A stretch of DNA of 64,000 nt from Candidatus Yanofskybacteria bacterium CG10_big_fil_rev_8_21_14_0_10_36_16 (GTDB lineage: Bacteria; Patescibacteria; Paceibacteria; 2-02-FULL-40-12; IGHO2-01-FULL-4-A). The stretch is taken from contig PCXQ01000003.1 in the NCBI GenBank assembly GCA_002794035.1, forward strand, positions 1 through 64,000. The letters run 5' to 3'. Of this stretch, positions 1-7,536 are shown in pieces. A program made the translations under genes and the position numbers. Position 1 is the first letter of the stretch, and every line of letters starts with the position of its first letter. A model generated the notes under the pieces. It was not told the origin of the DNA. It did not search any database and worked only from the letters and a program-made list of their open reading frames with translations.

Positions 1-79
1 CCAATTAAAATTCTCTATATTTTACTAACTAATTTTACGCAGGGCTAGGGGACGGCAGAAACCTTTGACTAAATAAAAT

Positions 80-700
80 ATGGTACTTTCTGATTATCAC
101 AAAAAACATGCTAGTCGTTCTGATGAGGAAACCGATAGGAGGATTTTTGTAAAAGAGCTGGAGTTAAAAAAGATACTATCGGAAACTAATTATAAACCTA
201 GATTTGATACAGTAAGAGTTGCAGTCCTTGGCTGTGCTGATAAAAGATTTGTAAAAAGACACAATACTATATTTGAAAAACTATTTCAAAAAATCGTGGA
301 GCAAATTACTTTTGATATAACCACTGAGCATCTTAAAGGCGAAGACAATATAGTTCAGCACGACATTACTACCCCAATTCCCAACGCTCCATTTGATATA
401 ACATTTGGTCACGTTGTCCTTAAGTTTATTGAAACATCAAAACAATGGGATGCACTAAAAAGTGCTTATGACGCTTTGCGTTCTCCTGGGCTGGGCATTT
501 TCGTTTATGACATGGAAGACATAACAACCCAAGCTTCTATTCAAGCCGACGGCTTCTTCTCTGTGCCCGTAGGGATATATAAGAAAAAGCTTACAGAAGA
601 AAATATAAAGTTTAAGGATTTAAGATGGGACATAGTTCTTGATAATGTTCCAATTCCTATCCGTGGACTTAAGGGCGGAGCATTAGTTTTAGAAAAATAA
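80..700 (+). CDS. Class I methyltransferase-like protein
   Basis: This 206-residue protein resembles the Rossmann-type SAM-dependent methyltransferases. Seen: a glycine-containing first strand and loop at about residues 47-56 (VAVLGCADKR), then a helix and an acidic turn near EDNIVQHDIT, then an FDITFGHVVLKFI strand that looks like motif IV. The first loop is not the classical GxGxG, so activity is uncertain. The ATG at 80 has no clear Shine-Dalgarno (SD) sequence, as for most genes here. It stands alone, upstream of a tRNA-like cluster, and its substrate cannot be inferred. It could also be a degenerate or non-catalytic member of the family. Confidence 0.6.
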   Translation: MVLSDYHKKHASRSDEETDRRIFVKELELKKILSETNYKPRFDTVRVAVLGCADKRFVKRHNTIFEKLFQKIVEQITFDITTEHLKGEDNIVQHDITTPIPNAPFDITFGHVVLKFIETSKQWDALKSAYDALRSPGLGIFVYDMEDITTQASIQADGFFSVPVGIYKKKLTEENIKFKDLRWDIVLDNVPIPIRGLKGGALVLEK

Positions 701-830
701 ATTACCAATTCCTAACAATGGCGAATGGAGAAACTCCAGTAATCTGCATTAAATGGGTTCTAACTTCGTCCAGTCCACCCTGAAAACGAACAAAGACGAG
801 TGTTGAGCGTAACAATGTGAAGGGCTAATC

Positions 831-869
831 AACAAAAAACATCATTTGACAAAAATGATGTTTTTTGTT
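831..869 (+). terminator. Strong hairpin terminator (bidirectional)
   Basis: A 17-bp perfect inverted repeat (831-847 with 853-869) has a T-run in its right arm. It lies between the methyltransferase-like gene and the tRNA-like cluster, and could terminate transcription from either side. Confidence 0.7.
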
Positions 870-885
870 ACGGTACCAACAGTGT

Positions 886-960
886 AGGCGGGTAGCTCAG
901 GTGGTTAAAGTGCAAGACCGATAATCTTGAGGTCGTCCCGCCACGGCGGGATTCCGCCTA
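886..960 (+). tRNA. tRNA-Ile(GAT)-like, abnormal T-arm
   Basis: The acceptor stem (886-892 with 953-959), a D-arm close to bacterial tRNA-Ile, and an anticodon stem CAAGA/TCTTG with loop CCGATAA (anticodon GAT) are all present, and the length of 75 nt is normal. However, position 33 is C instead of the nearly invariant T, and the D-stem has a mismatch. The T-arm is a GC-rich palindrome (TCCCG-CCACGG-CGGGA) without any TTCRA loop. It may be a decayed or chimeric tRNA, a metagenome assembly artefact, or a highly unusual functional tRNA. Confidence 0.5.
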
Positions 961-972
961 CTAAACCCATCG

Positions 973-1056
973 GTGGGGGCTTAGCCAAACGGTTAAGGCA
1001 ACTGGTTTATAACCAGCTTAGCGTCTGATAAACGCGAGATTGGGGGTCGCCCCTAC
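973..1056 (+). pseudogene. tRNA-like sequence, anticodon TAT, long variable arm, no T-arm
   Basis: The 5' strand GTGGGGG can pair with CCCCTAC at 1050-1056. A D-arm (AGCC...GGCA), an anticodon arm with loop TTTATAA (apparent anticodon TAT, weak first stem pair) and a long variable hairpin (GCGT...ACGC) follow. The expected T-stem and TTCGA loop of about 17 nt are absent: only GGGGGTCG separates the variable arm from the acceptor strand. It is best read as a truncated or degenerate tRNA; the amino-acid identity is uncertain because TAT with a long variable arm is an odd combination. Confidence 0.4.
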
Positions 1057-1078
1057 TAAATCGTCCTTTTTTTTGTTT

Positions 1079-1143
1079 GGGGCGCGTAGCTCAATGGATA
1101 GAGCATCTTTTGAGTTGCCCTGTCGTGGCGGGGTGGCGCTTAC
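1079..1143 (+). pseudogene. tRNA 5'-half fragment
   Basis: GGCGCGTAGCTCAATGGATA and the following GAGC give a textbook D-arm region, as in Arg/Lys-type tRNAs. The rest does not fold as a tRNA: there is no convincing anticodon stem, and the downstream part is a palindrome (CCCTG-TCGTGG-CGGGG) followed by TGGCGC that cannot pair with the 5' end. The palindrome has the same 5-bp stem/6-nt loop format as in the tRNA-Ile-like sequence upstream. This is probably a remnant. Confidence 0.4.
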
Positions 1144-1146
1144 CAT

Positions 1147-1233
1147 GCCGAGGTGGTGGAATTGGCAGACACAACGGACTTAAAATCCGTTGGGCGAAAG
1201 CCCATGCGGGTTCGAGTCCCGCTCTCGGCACCA
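1147..1233 (+). tRNA. tRNA-Leu(TAA)
   Basis: A complete tRNA with acceptor GCCGAGG/TCTCGGC, anticodon stem ACGGA/TCCGT and loop CTTAAAA (anticodon TAA). It has a long variable arm with GGGC/GCCC pairing, a normal T-arm with TTCGAGT, and an encoded CCA at 1231-1233. It is the only fully canonical member of the cluster. Confidence 0.95.
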
Positions 1234-1270
1234 GCAAATTTATTTGCTGGTTGGGAATCATAGTCTTGGT

Positions 1271-1344
1271 GAGCCCATAACTCAATGGTAGAGTACCGGA
1301 CCTTTAATCCGGCAGTCAGAGTTCAAGTCTCTGTGGGCCCACCA
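1271..1344 (+). tRNA. tRNA-Lys(TTT)-like, with C33
   Basis: D-arm ACTC/GAGT, anticodon stem CCGGA/TCCGG with loop CCTTTAA, T-arm CAGAG-TTCAAGT-CTCTG and an encoded CCA (1342-1344) are all in place. Anomalies are C at position 33 instead of T and an A:C mismatch at the second acceptor pair. A second, fully canonical tRNA-Lys(TTT) lies at 52172-52244, so this copy may be a diverged extra gene. Confidence 0.75.
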
Positions 1345-1352
1345 CCCATCTT

Positions 1353-1380
1353 ATGCGCACAATCAAGTGCGTATTTTTTT
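1353..1380 (+). terminator. Rho-independent terminator after tRNA cluster
   Basis: Stem TGCGCAC/GTGCGTA followed by seven Ts. Confidence 0.75.
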
Positions 1381-1386
1381 GGAATT

Positions 1387-1413
1387 AAAATCCCCGCCAG
1401 TGGCGGGGATTTT
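1387..1413 (-). terminator. GC-rich bidirectional terminator after rplT
   Basis: AAAATCCCCGCCA pairs with its reverse complement at 1401-1413. It sits 16 bp beyond the rplT stop and could serve both converging units. Confidence 0.75.
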
Positions 1414-1428
1414 ATGTTCTATTAAATA

Positions 1429-1782
1429 TTAGTTTGCGGTTTTAGACATCTCTATCAATCTTTGGAATATTGCGGGATCTTTCTGTGCCAAATTGGCCAA
1501 AATTTTTCGATCTATATCTATGCTTGATTTCTTTAGGCCGTTAATAAATTTATTGTATGGCATGCCAAGCTCTCTTGATGCGGCACCAATTTGAACTTGC
1601 CACAATCTTCTGAAGTCACCTTTCTTTTTGCGGCGGCTGTTGAATTGGTGGCTCCAAGCATGATAAAGAGCATCTTTTGCAAGTCTGTATTTATTTTTTC
1701 GGCCCCACTTAAAACCCTTTGCGTGTTTCAGCAAGTTTTTCCTTCTTTTGTTTGCGTTTGTACCTCTTTTTACTCTTGGCAT
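1429..1782 (-). CDS. rplT: 50S ribosomal protein L20
   Basis: 117 residues with the basic N-terminus (MPRVKRGTNANKRRKNLL) and the family signature around GAASRELGMPYNKFINGL, at the usual length for L20. L20 binds 23S rRNA, is needed for early 50S assembly and represses its own operon in several bacteria. It is the last gene of infC-rpmI-rplT on the minus strand. The 191-nt gap to rpmI contains two strong hairpins (1809-1932), a plausible site for L20 autoregulation. The ATG at 1782 is well supported by the conserved start. Confidence 0.98.
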   Translation of the reverse strand: MPRVKRGTNANKRRKNLLKHAKGFKWGRKNKYRLAKDALYHAWSHQFNSRRKKKGDFRRLWQVQIGAASRELGMPYNKFINGLKKSSIDIDRKILANLAQKDPAIFQRLIEMSKTAN

Positions 1783-1973
1783 TTCATCGAAGGTTCAAGT
1801 TGATATCAATAGAATTGTTTTAAAGAAGTCCCTCACTTACTAGTGTGCTTCCGAGAGATTTGCTTCTTTAAAACAATTCTATGTTCGGTGATCGGCCTCT
1901 GTGAAACAGAGATGCCGATTAATCGCCGAGATATTAACTGGAATCGATGTTATTTAGATTATTAATTTTAGGC
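1783..1973 (-). promoter_or_regulatory. Structured rpmI-rplT intergenic leader
   Basis: In the direction of transcription there is first a nested hairpin (about 1885-1929, with inner CTCTGT/ACAGAG and outer GCCGAT/ATCGGC pairing). A perfect 20-bp inverted repeat follows (1809-1828 with 1863-1882, loop of 34 nt), ending about 26 nt before the rplT ATG. Known: L20 represses translation by binding leader RNA that mimics its 23S site in E. coli and B. subtilis. Inferred: this region does the same job here, or controls read-through. No homology to the known leaders was tested. Confidence 0.5.
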
Positions 1974-2162
1974 TTATATTACTTGTCTTATATTTTTTTC
2001 GTCGATTGGTGAAATTTCAAGATTGCCTCTTTTGCGACGCCTTTCTTTGCCTGATGCCTTAGCATTAAAGTGATTTAATTTGACTCTTCTGCGCATTATT
2101 TTACCAGTTCCTGTTTTCTTAAAGCGTTTAGCAGCTGATTTAGAAATTTTAGACTTTTTCAT
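1974..2162 (-). CDS. rpmI: 50S ribosomal protein L35
   Basis: 62 residues with the typical pattern of L35: a very basic protein with KISKSAAKRFKKTGTGKI near the start and LNHFNAKASGKERRRKRG in the middle. It lies between infC and rplT in the universal bacterial order, 44 bp after infC. The start matches the family N-terminus. Confidence 0.97.
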   Translation of the reverse strand: MKKSKISKSAAKRFKKTGTGKIMRRRVKLNHFNAKASGKERRRKRGNLEISPIDEKNIRQVI

Positions 2163-2206
2163 GAATATTTATATGTTAGAAAATAAAATTTATATAGTAA
2201 AAGTTT

Positions 2207-2725
2207 TTAATTTGGTTTAATTGTAACAGTGAATCCCATGGGGCCTCTTTTGATTGGCGACTCAATTTCGTGGATTTCGGTAATGAACTCTAGGAAATGG
2301 TTTAATTTTTCAGCACCCACGTTCCCTTTTGATTTTTCGCGACCTTTTAATTTCAAAATTATGCTAACCCTATGTCCTTTTTTTAAAAATTTATCAGCTT
2401 GCTTTGCTCTTACTTCTAAGTCATGAATTGAGGTTTGAAAACCTATTTTTATGCCCTTAACTTCTTGTGCAACAGATTTTTTCTGGTTTCCTTTCTTGCT
2501 TTTTTGGTACATATATTTACCAAAATCCATTATTTTAACAACAGGAGGGCGGGAACTTGGTCCAACCTCTATTAAATCGAGACCTGCAGCCTGGGATATT
2601 TTTAAGGCTTCGTGTGTTTTCATCACGCCTAAATCTTTGCCCTCAGCATCAATGACTTTGACTTCCGGGACTCTTATCTGATTGTTTGCTCGCGGACGTT
2701 TTTCGTATATTTTAAATTTTTTCAT
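2207..2725 (-). CDS. infC: Translation initiation factor IF-3
   Basis: 172 residues, normal for IF-3. The N-terminal domain begins near NNQIRVPEVKVIDAEGKDLG, and the C-terminal domain carries the characteristic KIGFQTSIHDLEVRAKQADKFL and GHRVSIILKLKGRE segments. IF-3 keeps the 30S subunit free and monitors start-codon selection. It is the first gene of infC-rpmI-rplT. The start is the ATG at 2725, and many family members use a non-ATG start here. The region upstream (2726-2797) shows no strong hairpin. Confidence 0.98.
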   Translation of the reverse strand: MKKFKIYEKRPRANNQIRVPEVKVIDAEGKDLGVMKTHEALKISQAAGLDLIEVGPSSRPPVVKIMDFGKYMYQKSKKGNQKKSVAQEVKGIKIGFQTSIHDLEVRAKQADKFLKKGHRVSIILKLKGREKSKGNVGAEKLNHFLEFITEIHEIESPIKRGPMGFTVTIKPN

Positions 2726-2797
2726 AAAATTAATGACTGTGCTATGTTAACAAAATTTTAGTAGTTAGTCAACATCAAAACTTAATATTTTTTATAA

Positions 2798-4054
2798 CTA
2801 TAGATTCAATATGGAGGAGTATAGCTTTATGTGGTCGCTAAGCAATCTTGGCATTAAGAAGTTTTTTCTTACCGATTCTTTGGCTTTTGTCCCCATTTTT
2901 TTGGCCAGCTCAGGATTTTTAATAAGTTCTATTATTCTTTCCGATGCTTCTTTTGGTGTTGATACAAGAAATCCATTAACCCCGTTTTCTATTTGAAGTT
3001 TTATGCCTCCGACATTACCGCCTATTACGGGTCTTCCTTGCCACATTGCTTCAGCAATAGAAAGACCAAAACCTTCTTTTATTGATTTTTGTAAAATTAT
3101 ATCTGATGCTGATTGCACTGTTTTAACCATCATTTCGTTAGATGTTTTTTTGCTTGGGGGTTTTTTGAATAAAAATATATCGGGATCGCCTGAGGCATAT
3201 TTTTTAACTATTCTAAAAACTTCTTTAGCTTCAGGGTTGTCTTCGGTGAGGATGTTGCCAAGCAGTATTAGTTGAAGTCCTGGGAGGGTGTTTTTAGCCA
3301 TATAATAAGCTTGTATTACTCCTACGGGGTCTTTCCAAGGGTCAAATCTGGAAACTTGAGCAATGATAGGTCTTGAGGTATCTATGCCAAGTATTTGAAG
3401 AATAGATTTTGCATATTCAGGATTGATGGGCTTGTTTTTTTCAGCAAGAGGATCTATCGCTACGGGGTGCACTTCAATTTTGTCTTTTGGTAAATTATTA
3501 AGAATAAATTCTTTGGTTGTAAAAACTATTTTGTCATATTCAGAAAGATAGGGCATTATAAGGCCTACTGCTTGGTTGTTTGGTTCAGAAAAATCAAAAT
3601 GAAGACGGGATATCATCGGAACATTATGATAAAAACCTATAGCTGCTAATGGTTGTGGATCATGCAAGATTAATAAGTCTGGAGTTAATTCTTCCAAAGA
3701 TTTTGCTATTAACTTGTTTATATCGAGATATCTTTTAATTTCTGCAGTGCTTAGTGTTATGTTGGCACCTTGAAGTGCGTTTAAGATTCGTTTAGTTATT
3801 ATGGAAAATACGGAGTCAGTTGGTTTTATTGAGTACCACTGACTATCTATTCCCAATGCTCTTTCAAGCGGGATAACTGATTTTAATACTTCGGTAATGC
3901 CACCGCCTCCAAAAAGGGGAGAGGCGCTAATGTGAAATATTTTTTTATTTTGAAGCGGCTCAGAAGCTTTTTTTAATGAATCTAAAAACCCATCATTAAC
4001 AAATGGTTTATAGTCATCAATATTTTTCGGTTCTAATTTGCCTAGCTCAAGCAT
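2798..4054 (-). CDS. GT4 glycosyltransferase, trehalose synthase (TreT)-like
   Basis: 418 residues. The N-terminal half (FHISASPLFGGGGITEVLKS, then PLERALGID and LILHDPQPLA) closely follows the pattern of glycosyltransferring trehalose synthases (TreT), which join NDP-glucose and glucose. The C-terminal half has the GT4 signature E-x7-E (EGFGLSIAEAMWQGRPVIG) and GGIKLQIENGVNGFLV. It is soluble, with no signal peptide. Function within GT4 is inferred: trehalose as a compatible solute would fit, but a related disaccharide or glycoconjugate activity cannot be excluded. It stands alone, divergent from the response regulator. Confidence 0.8.
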   Translation of the reverse strand: MLELGKLEPKNIDDYKPFVNDGFLDSLKKASEPLQNKKIFHISASPLFGGGGITEVLKSVIPLERALGIDSQWYSIKPTDSVFSIITKRILNALQGANITLSTAEIKRYLDINKLIAKSLEELTPDLLILHDPQPLAAIGFYHNVPMISRLHFDFSEPNNQAVGLIMPYLSEYDKIVFTTKEFILNNLPKDKIEVHPVAIDPLAEKNKPINPEYAKSILQILGIDTSRPIIAQVSRFDPWKDPVGVIQAYYMAKNTLPGLQLILLGNILTEDNPEAKEVFRIVKKYASGDPDIFLFKKPPSKKTSNEMMVKTVQSASDIILQKSIKEGFGLSIAEAMWQGRPVIGGNVGGIKLQIENGVNGFLVSTPKEASERIIELIKNPELAKKMGTKAKESVRKNFLMPRLLSDHIKLYSSILNL

Positions 4055-4238
4055 GCTTTACTTTAATTTTACAAATAAATAGTCAATTAGCAAAGGGGAC
4101 GACTCTTATTGACTATTTACATTTAATATTGTAATATAATAATAGTTAAAAAATATTCATCTTGCCTTCATGTCTTAATACTTAGATTGTTTTTTAAGGC
4201 TCATACGCAATTTGGAGGGTGTATGAGACATAAATTTC

Positions 4239-4913
4239 ATGAGGATTTTAATAGTAGAAGACGAAATAAAATTAGCCAAAGCTTTAAAAAAGATACTTGA
4301 GAAAGAAGGCTTTGCAGCCGACTTTGTTACTGACGGCGAGGAGGCTGAAAAAAGAATATTACTTTTTAGGAAAGAATATGATCTTATAATTCTTGATCTC
4401 ATGCTTCCTAAAAAGAGTGGTTTTGAGATCTGTCAAAATATAAGAAATGAAGGTGTTTATATTCCTGTGCTGGTCTTAACAGCAAGAGGATCAATCGAAG
4501 ACAAGATAGAGGTTTTAGATAGCGGAGCAGATGATTATATGGTTAAACCTTTTTCCTTTGAAGAGCTTTTGGCAAGAGTCAGGGCTATCTTGCGAAGACC
4601 TGATGAGGCTTTGCCCGAAAAACTTAAGTTGGGCAATTTAACCTTGAGTCCTTCAACAAGACAGGTTTTTTATAATAGTCATGAAATACATCTAACCCTT
4701 AAAGAATATAGTTTGCTTGAGTATATGATGCGTCATCCCAATCAAGTTCTTAATCGAGAGCAAATATTAGATCATGTGTGGGATTTTAATTTTGACTCAT
4801 TTAGTAATGTTATCGATGTACATATTAAAAATTTAAGAAAAAAAATAAGATATGGAAAAAATAACCCAAGTTTGGAAACAATTAGAGGAGTCGGTTATAG
4901 ACTTAGGGAATAA
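4239..4913 (+). CDS. OmpR/PhoB-family response regulator
   Basis: 224 residues. The receiver domain (1-115) has acidic residues at E7/D8, a phospho-acceptor D53 (LILDLMLP context), a T/A switch near VLVLTARGS and K103 (MVKPFSF). The winged-helix domain (about 125-224) ends GVGYRLRE, as in OmpR/PhoB regulators. The start ATG at 4239 matches the conserved MRILIVEDE. The reading frame overlaps the histidine kinase gene, so the two form a two-component pair. Signal and targets are unknown. Confidence 0.95.
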   Translation: MRILIVEDEIKLAKALKKILEKEGFAADFVTDGEEAEKRILLFRKEYDLIILDLMLPKKSGFEICQNIRNEGVYIPVLVLTARGSIEDKIEVLDSGADDYMVKPFSFEELLARVRAILRRPDEALPEKLKLGNLTLSPSTRQVFYNSHEIHLTLKEYSLLEYMMRHPNQVLNREQILDHVWDFNFDSFSNVIDVHIKNLRKKIRYGKNNPSLETIRGVGYRLRE

Positions 4914-5946
4914 GATAAAAGACGATGTGTTTTTCAGAGCTAGGTTAAAATTCTCTTTTCTTTATGCTGTAGCTATTTTGGTGGGCTTAACCGTTTTTGT
5001 GATAACTTTAAACTATTTCAGGGTGGCAGACTTAAGTTTAAAGAGCAATATTGATAATTACGCAGACTTTTCTGTCGGGGAGCTTGTAATGACAAGAACA
5101 ATAAGTGATTTAGAGTCTGGCAATTTTTTATTGCACTTATCAGTTGTGGCAGGTTCGCTGGTAGGAGGTTATTTTTTTTCTTCTGGTTTTTTGAAACCAA
5201 TTAGGGAGTCAACAGAAGTTCAAAAAAGATTTGTTGCCGATGCCTCGCATGAGCTTAGGACCCCTTTATCTGTTATGAGGACTAATTCTGAGCTTGCCCT
5301 TATGAATATAGAAGAATTAGATTTATTTTGTAAAAAAGCTCCTAAAAATATAAAAAGTGAGGTGGGTGAATTAAAGGACAGCATAAAAAGTAATATTCAA
5401 GAAATAGACAGATCGGCAAGAATAATAAAAAATTTACTAAACCTTTCCCACTTGGATAATAAAAGCTACGAGATGTCATTTACTCGTGTTGATTTGCACG
5501 ATGTTGTGGTTGAAGCAGTAAAACAGCTTGAAGATTTTGCCAAAAAGAAAAAAATAAAACTTGTCATTGTTAAAGATGGTCATGCTAGGGTGTGGGGTAA
5601 TCAAACTGCTCTTGAAGAGATGGCTTTTAATTTAATTAAAAATTCTATTAAGTACACATCTTTAAAAGGCAGAGTTGAAATTAAAATCGAAGATTTAAAA
5701 AATAAAGTACGTTTAAGCGTGATTGATACCGGAATGGGTATGACGCAAGGGGATATTAAACATATTTTTGATCCTTTTTATAAGGCAAAGACATCTGGCA
5801 ATTATCGTGATGTTAGCCCAGGTCTTGGATTGGCTATTGTTCGGGAGATAATTAAAAAACATAATGGCACTATTAATGTTAAAAGCATATTAAACAGAGG
5901 GAGTGTATTTTCAGTTAACCTTAAGACCAGCAGTGTTTACTCATAG
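4852..5946 (+). CDS. Sensor histidine kinase
   Basis: 364 residues from the ATG at 4852. There are two membrane segments (about 35-53 and 91-110) around a short outside loop. A HisKA domain follows with the phospho-acceptor H133 in ADASHELRTPLS, then the ATPase domain with N box (LIKNSIKYTS), G1 (DTGMGM), F box (FDPFYKA) and G2 (GLGLAIV). Taking the ATG at 4852 gives a 62-bp overlap with the regulator. A shorter product starting near 4897-4927 is possible, since a GAGGAG SD-like site lies at 4885. The small sensor loop suggests membrane or envelope sensing. Confidence 0.93.
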   Translation: MEKITQVWKQLEESVIDLGNKIKDDVFFRARLKFSFLYAVAILVGLTVFVITLNYFRVADLSLKSNIDNYADFSVGELVMTRTISDLESGNFLLHLSVVAGSLVGGYFFSSGFLKPIRESTEVQKRFVADASHELRTPLSVMRTNSELALMNIEELDLFCKKAPKNIKSEVGELKDSIKSNIQEIDRSARIIKNLLNLSHLDNKSYEMSFTRVDLHDVVVEAVKQLEDFAKKKKIKLVIVKDGHARVWGNQTALEEMAFNLIKNSIKYTSLKGRVEIKIEDLKNKVRLSVIDTGMGMTQGDIKHIFDPFYKAKTSGNYRDVSPGLGLAIVREIIKKHNGTINVKSILNRGSVFSVNLKTSSVYS

Positions 5947-6212
5947 GGGTTCATAATAATTTCACCTACATTTTTATATAATAAGGGTAGAAAATTAAAA
6001 AATAGGATATATGATGAAAAAGTGGGTTATCGTACGAGCCTGTGAATTCATGCATTATCCTTAGTTAGTCAAAGTAACTAATATCAGATTTTAATATAAG
6101 TTAAATAAATCCTGGTTTAAAAAGAATGATCAGAGAGACATAACAAAACACGCTAGACCAATGGTTTTCTTATGATATAACCATTTTGTCGGCGTGTTTT
6201 GTTTTGTTTGGA
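5947..6212. other. Intergenic region with a compound stem-loop
   Basis: No supported gene. A perfect 12-bp inverted repeat (6142-6153 with 6192-6203) encloses a second 7-bp one (AATGGTT/AACCATT), followed by a T-rich run. It could terminate the two-component operon or be a small RNA. A 17-codon ORF near 6013 has no recognisable features. Confidence 0.5.
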
Positions 6213-6249
6213 TAAATAAAAACTCGTTTATGTAAACGAGTTTTATTTA
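6213..6249 (-). terminator. Bidirectional terminator after pgsA
   Basis: A near-perfect palindrome, TAAATAAAAACTCGTTTA against its complement, overlaps the pgsA stop codon. Confidence 0.7.
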
Positions 6250-6821
6250 GGAGATTTAATATGCCCCCAAATGCTTAATAGTGCTAAACAAGTAGATATT
6301 ATGAGAAGGATTATTCCTAGTGAAACTAAGAACATTGCATGAAATGCTCCTGTTGTACTAGTTAATGCCATAAAAAAACATATGGCTGAGGCAACCTCGG
6401 TCGCCATTTTAAATTTGCCATATTGGTTAGAACCTACTTCATACGAATATTTTTCGGGAAGAATTTTTACTACTATTACTAGAGATAACAATATTATAGC
6501 AAAAGTAAGCATGGCTCCGAACGCTATCCACAAAGGAGCAATCTGGAATTTAAAAGCAAAAATTAAAAATATGGGAATATGGAGTATTTTGTCTGCTAGC
6601 GGGTCAAGCCATTTTCCTAATTGGCTTATACTGTTTTGCCTTCTGGCAATGAAACCATCGAAAAAATCAGTGACAACAGCCAAAAGATAAAGCAAAAATG
6701 GCAGAGTGGTAAAATTTTTACACAAAAGATAAATGATAATACATGTAAGAACTATTCTTAACTCTGTAAGTAAGTTTGGCAAAAAAGAAAATCTTTTTTT
6801 TGAGATACGTTGTGTTTCCAT
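6243..6821 (-). CDS. pgsA: CDP-alcohol phosphatidyltransferase (PgsA-like)
   Basis: 192 residues with several membrane helices and the family motif D-x2-D-G-x2-A-R-x8-G-x3-D-x3-D. This reads from DFFDGFIARR through GKWLDPLADK at about residues 52-78. PgsA makes phosphatidylglycerol phosphate from CDP-diacylglycerol and glycerol-3-phosphate at the membrane. Exact substrate identity is inferred; a phosphatidylinositol or other headgroup is possible. Its ATG overlaps the upstream TGA (TGATG), so translation is probably coupled to the membrane protein before it. Confidence 0.88.
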   Translation of the reverse strand: METQRISKKRFSFLPNLLTELRIVLTCIIIYLLCKNFTTLPFLLYLLAVVTDFFDGFIARRQNSISQLGKWLDPLADKILHIPIFLIFAFKFQIAPLWIAFGAMLTFAIILLSLVIVVKILPEKYSYEVGSNQYGKFKMATEVASAICFFMALTSTTGAFHAMFLVSLGIILLIISTCLALLSIWGHIKSPK

Positions 6822-7468
6822 CAGTAAAGCTCCCTTACAAAGAATTTTGTAACCTCATCATGTTTTTTATGGTGTTTATGTTGTTGTAGTAGGTTCCCAT
6901 CCTGTTTTGTTAATGAATTAAATTTTTTAGACCCAGCATCTAATTGATGACCGGACGCGACGAAAGTGAGTCTTAAATTTGTTTCATGACACATGTCATC
7001 AAATAGATCTAAGTATAAATTATCAGCTTGAATTCCGTAGGGGAAACCCATGCCCCACTCTATGTTTAGTGGGTTGTTGCCTTTTACTCTTTGATCAAAG
7101 ACATAAATAGTATCACTGTCTGTTGTGATGGATGCAGCAAAAGCTATATCTTCGTTCTTGCAAGATGAATCAAGGGATGAGTAGCTTAGCATTCCTTTTA
7201 CTCCACCCTTTATTAAGAAGGGTTTATCAATGGGGAAACTAATCCGCACGCCTTTGCTTTCTCTAATTACTAACTCTACAATGAAAGACATTGTGCCTTT
7301 AGTTACCTTGGGACCGAAGCCATTTTCGGCACCGGGACCATATGTGATTTCTACAGGTAATTCTTTTCTTTGTTTGTGAGTTGTTTGGGGGTATTCAGTA
7401 AGTAGCACCCAGGTTACTATTGTGGCCCAAAGAATAAATAATGAGGGAATCATATACTTGATAGTCAT
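6821..7468 (-). CDS. Unknown membrane-anchored protein
   Basis: 215 residues, not recognised. There is one N-terminal membrane segment (about 5-23), then a predicted mostly beta-rich outside domain with two Cys near residues 103 and 157, and a His/Lys-rich stretch (HKHHKKHDE) near the end. GAGAG SD-like bases precede the ATG. The stop overlaps the pgsA start, so the two are one operon, and a role at the membrane or envelope is likely but unproven. Confidence 0.75.
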   Translation of the reverse strand: MTIKYMIPSLFILWATIVTWVLLTEYPQTTHKQRKELPVEITYGPGAENGFGPKVTKGTMSFIVELVIRESKGVRISFPIDKPFLIKGGVKGMLSYSSLDSSCKNEDIAFAASITTDSDTIYVFDQRVKGNNPLNIEWGMGFPYGIQADNLYLDLFDDMCHETNLRLTFVASGHQLDAGSKKFNSLTKQDGNLLQQHKHHKKHDEVTKFFVRELY

Positions 7469-7536
7469 TTATCTCTCCTGAGTAGTTGTAAAAGTCGCTG
7501 GTATTGTTATAATATAATAAGTGGTAAAAGTCAATA

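Noticed and set aside
1077..1285. Open frames on both strands across the tRNA cluster
   Set aside because: They only read through tRNA sequences and show no protein-like features.
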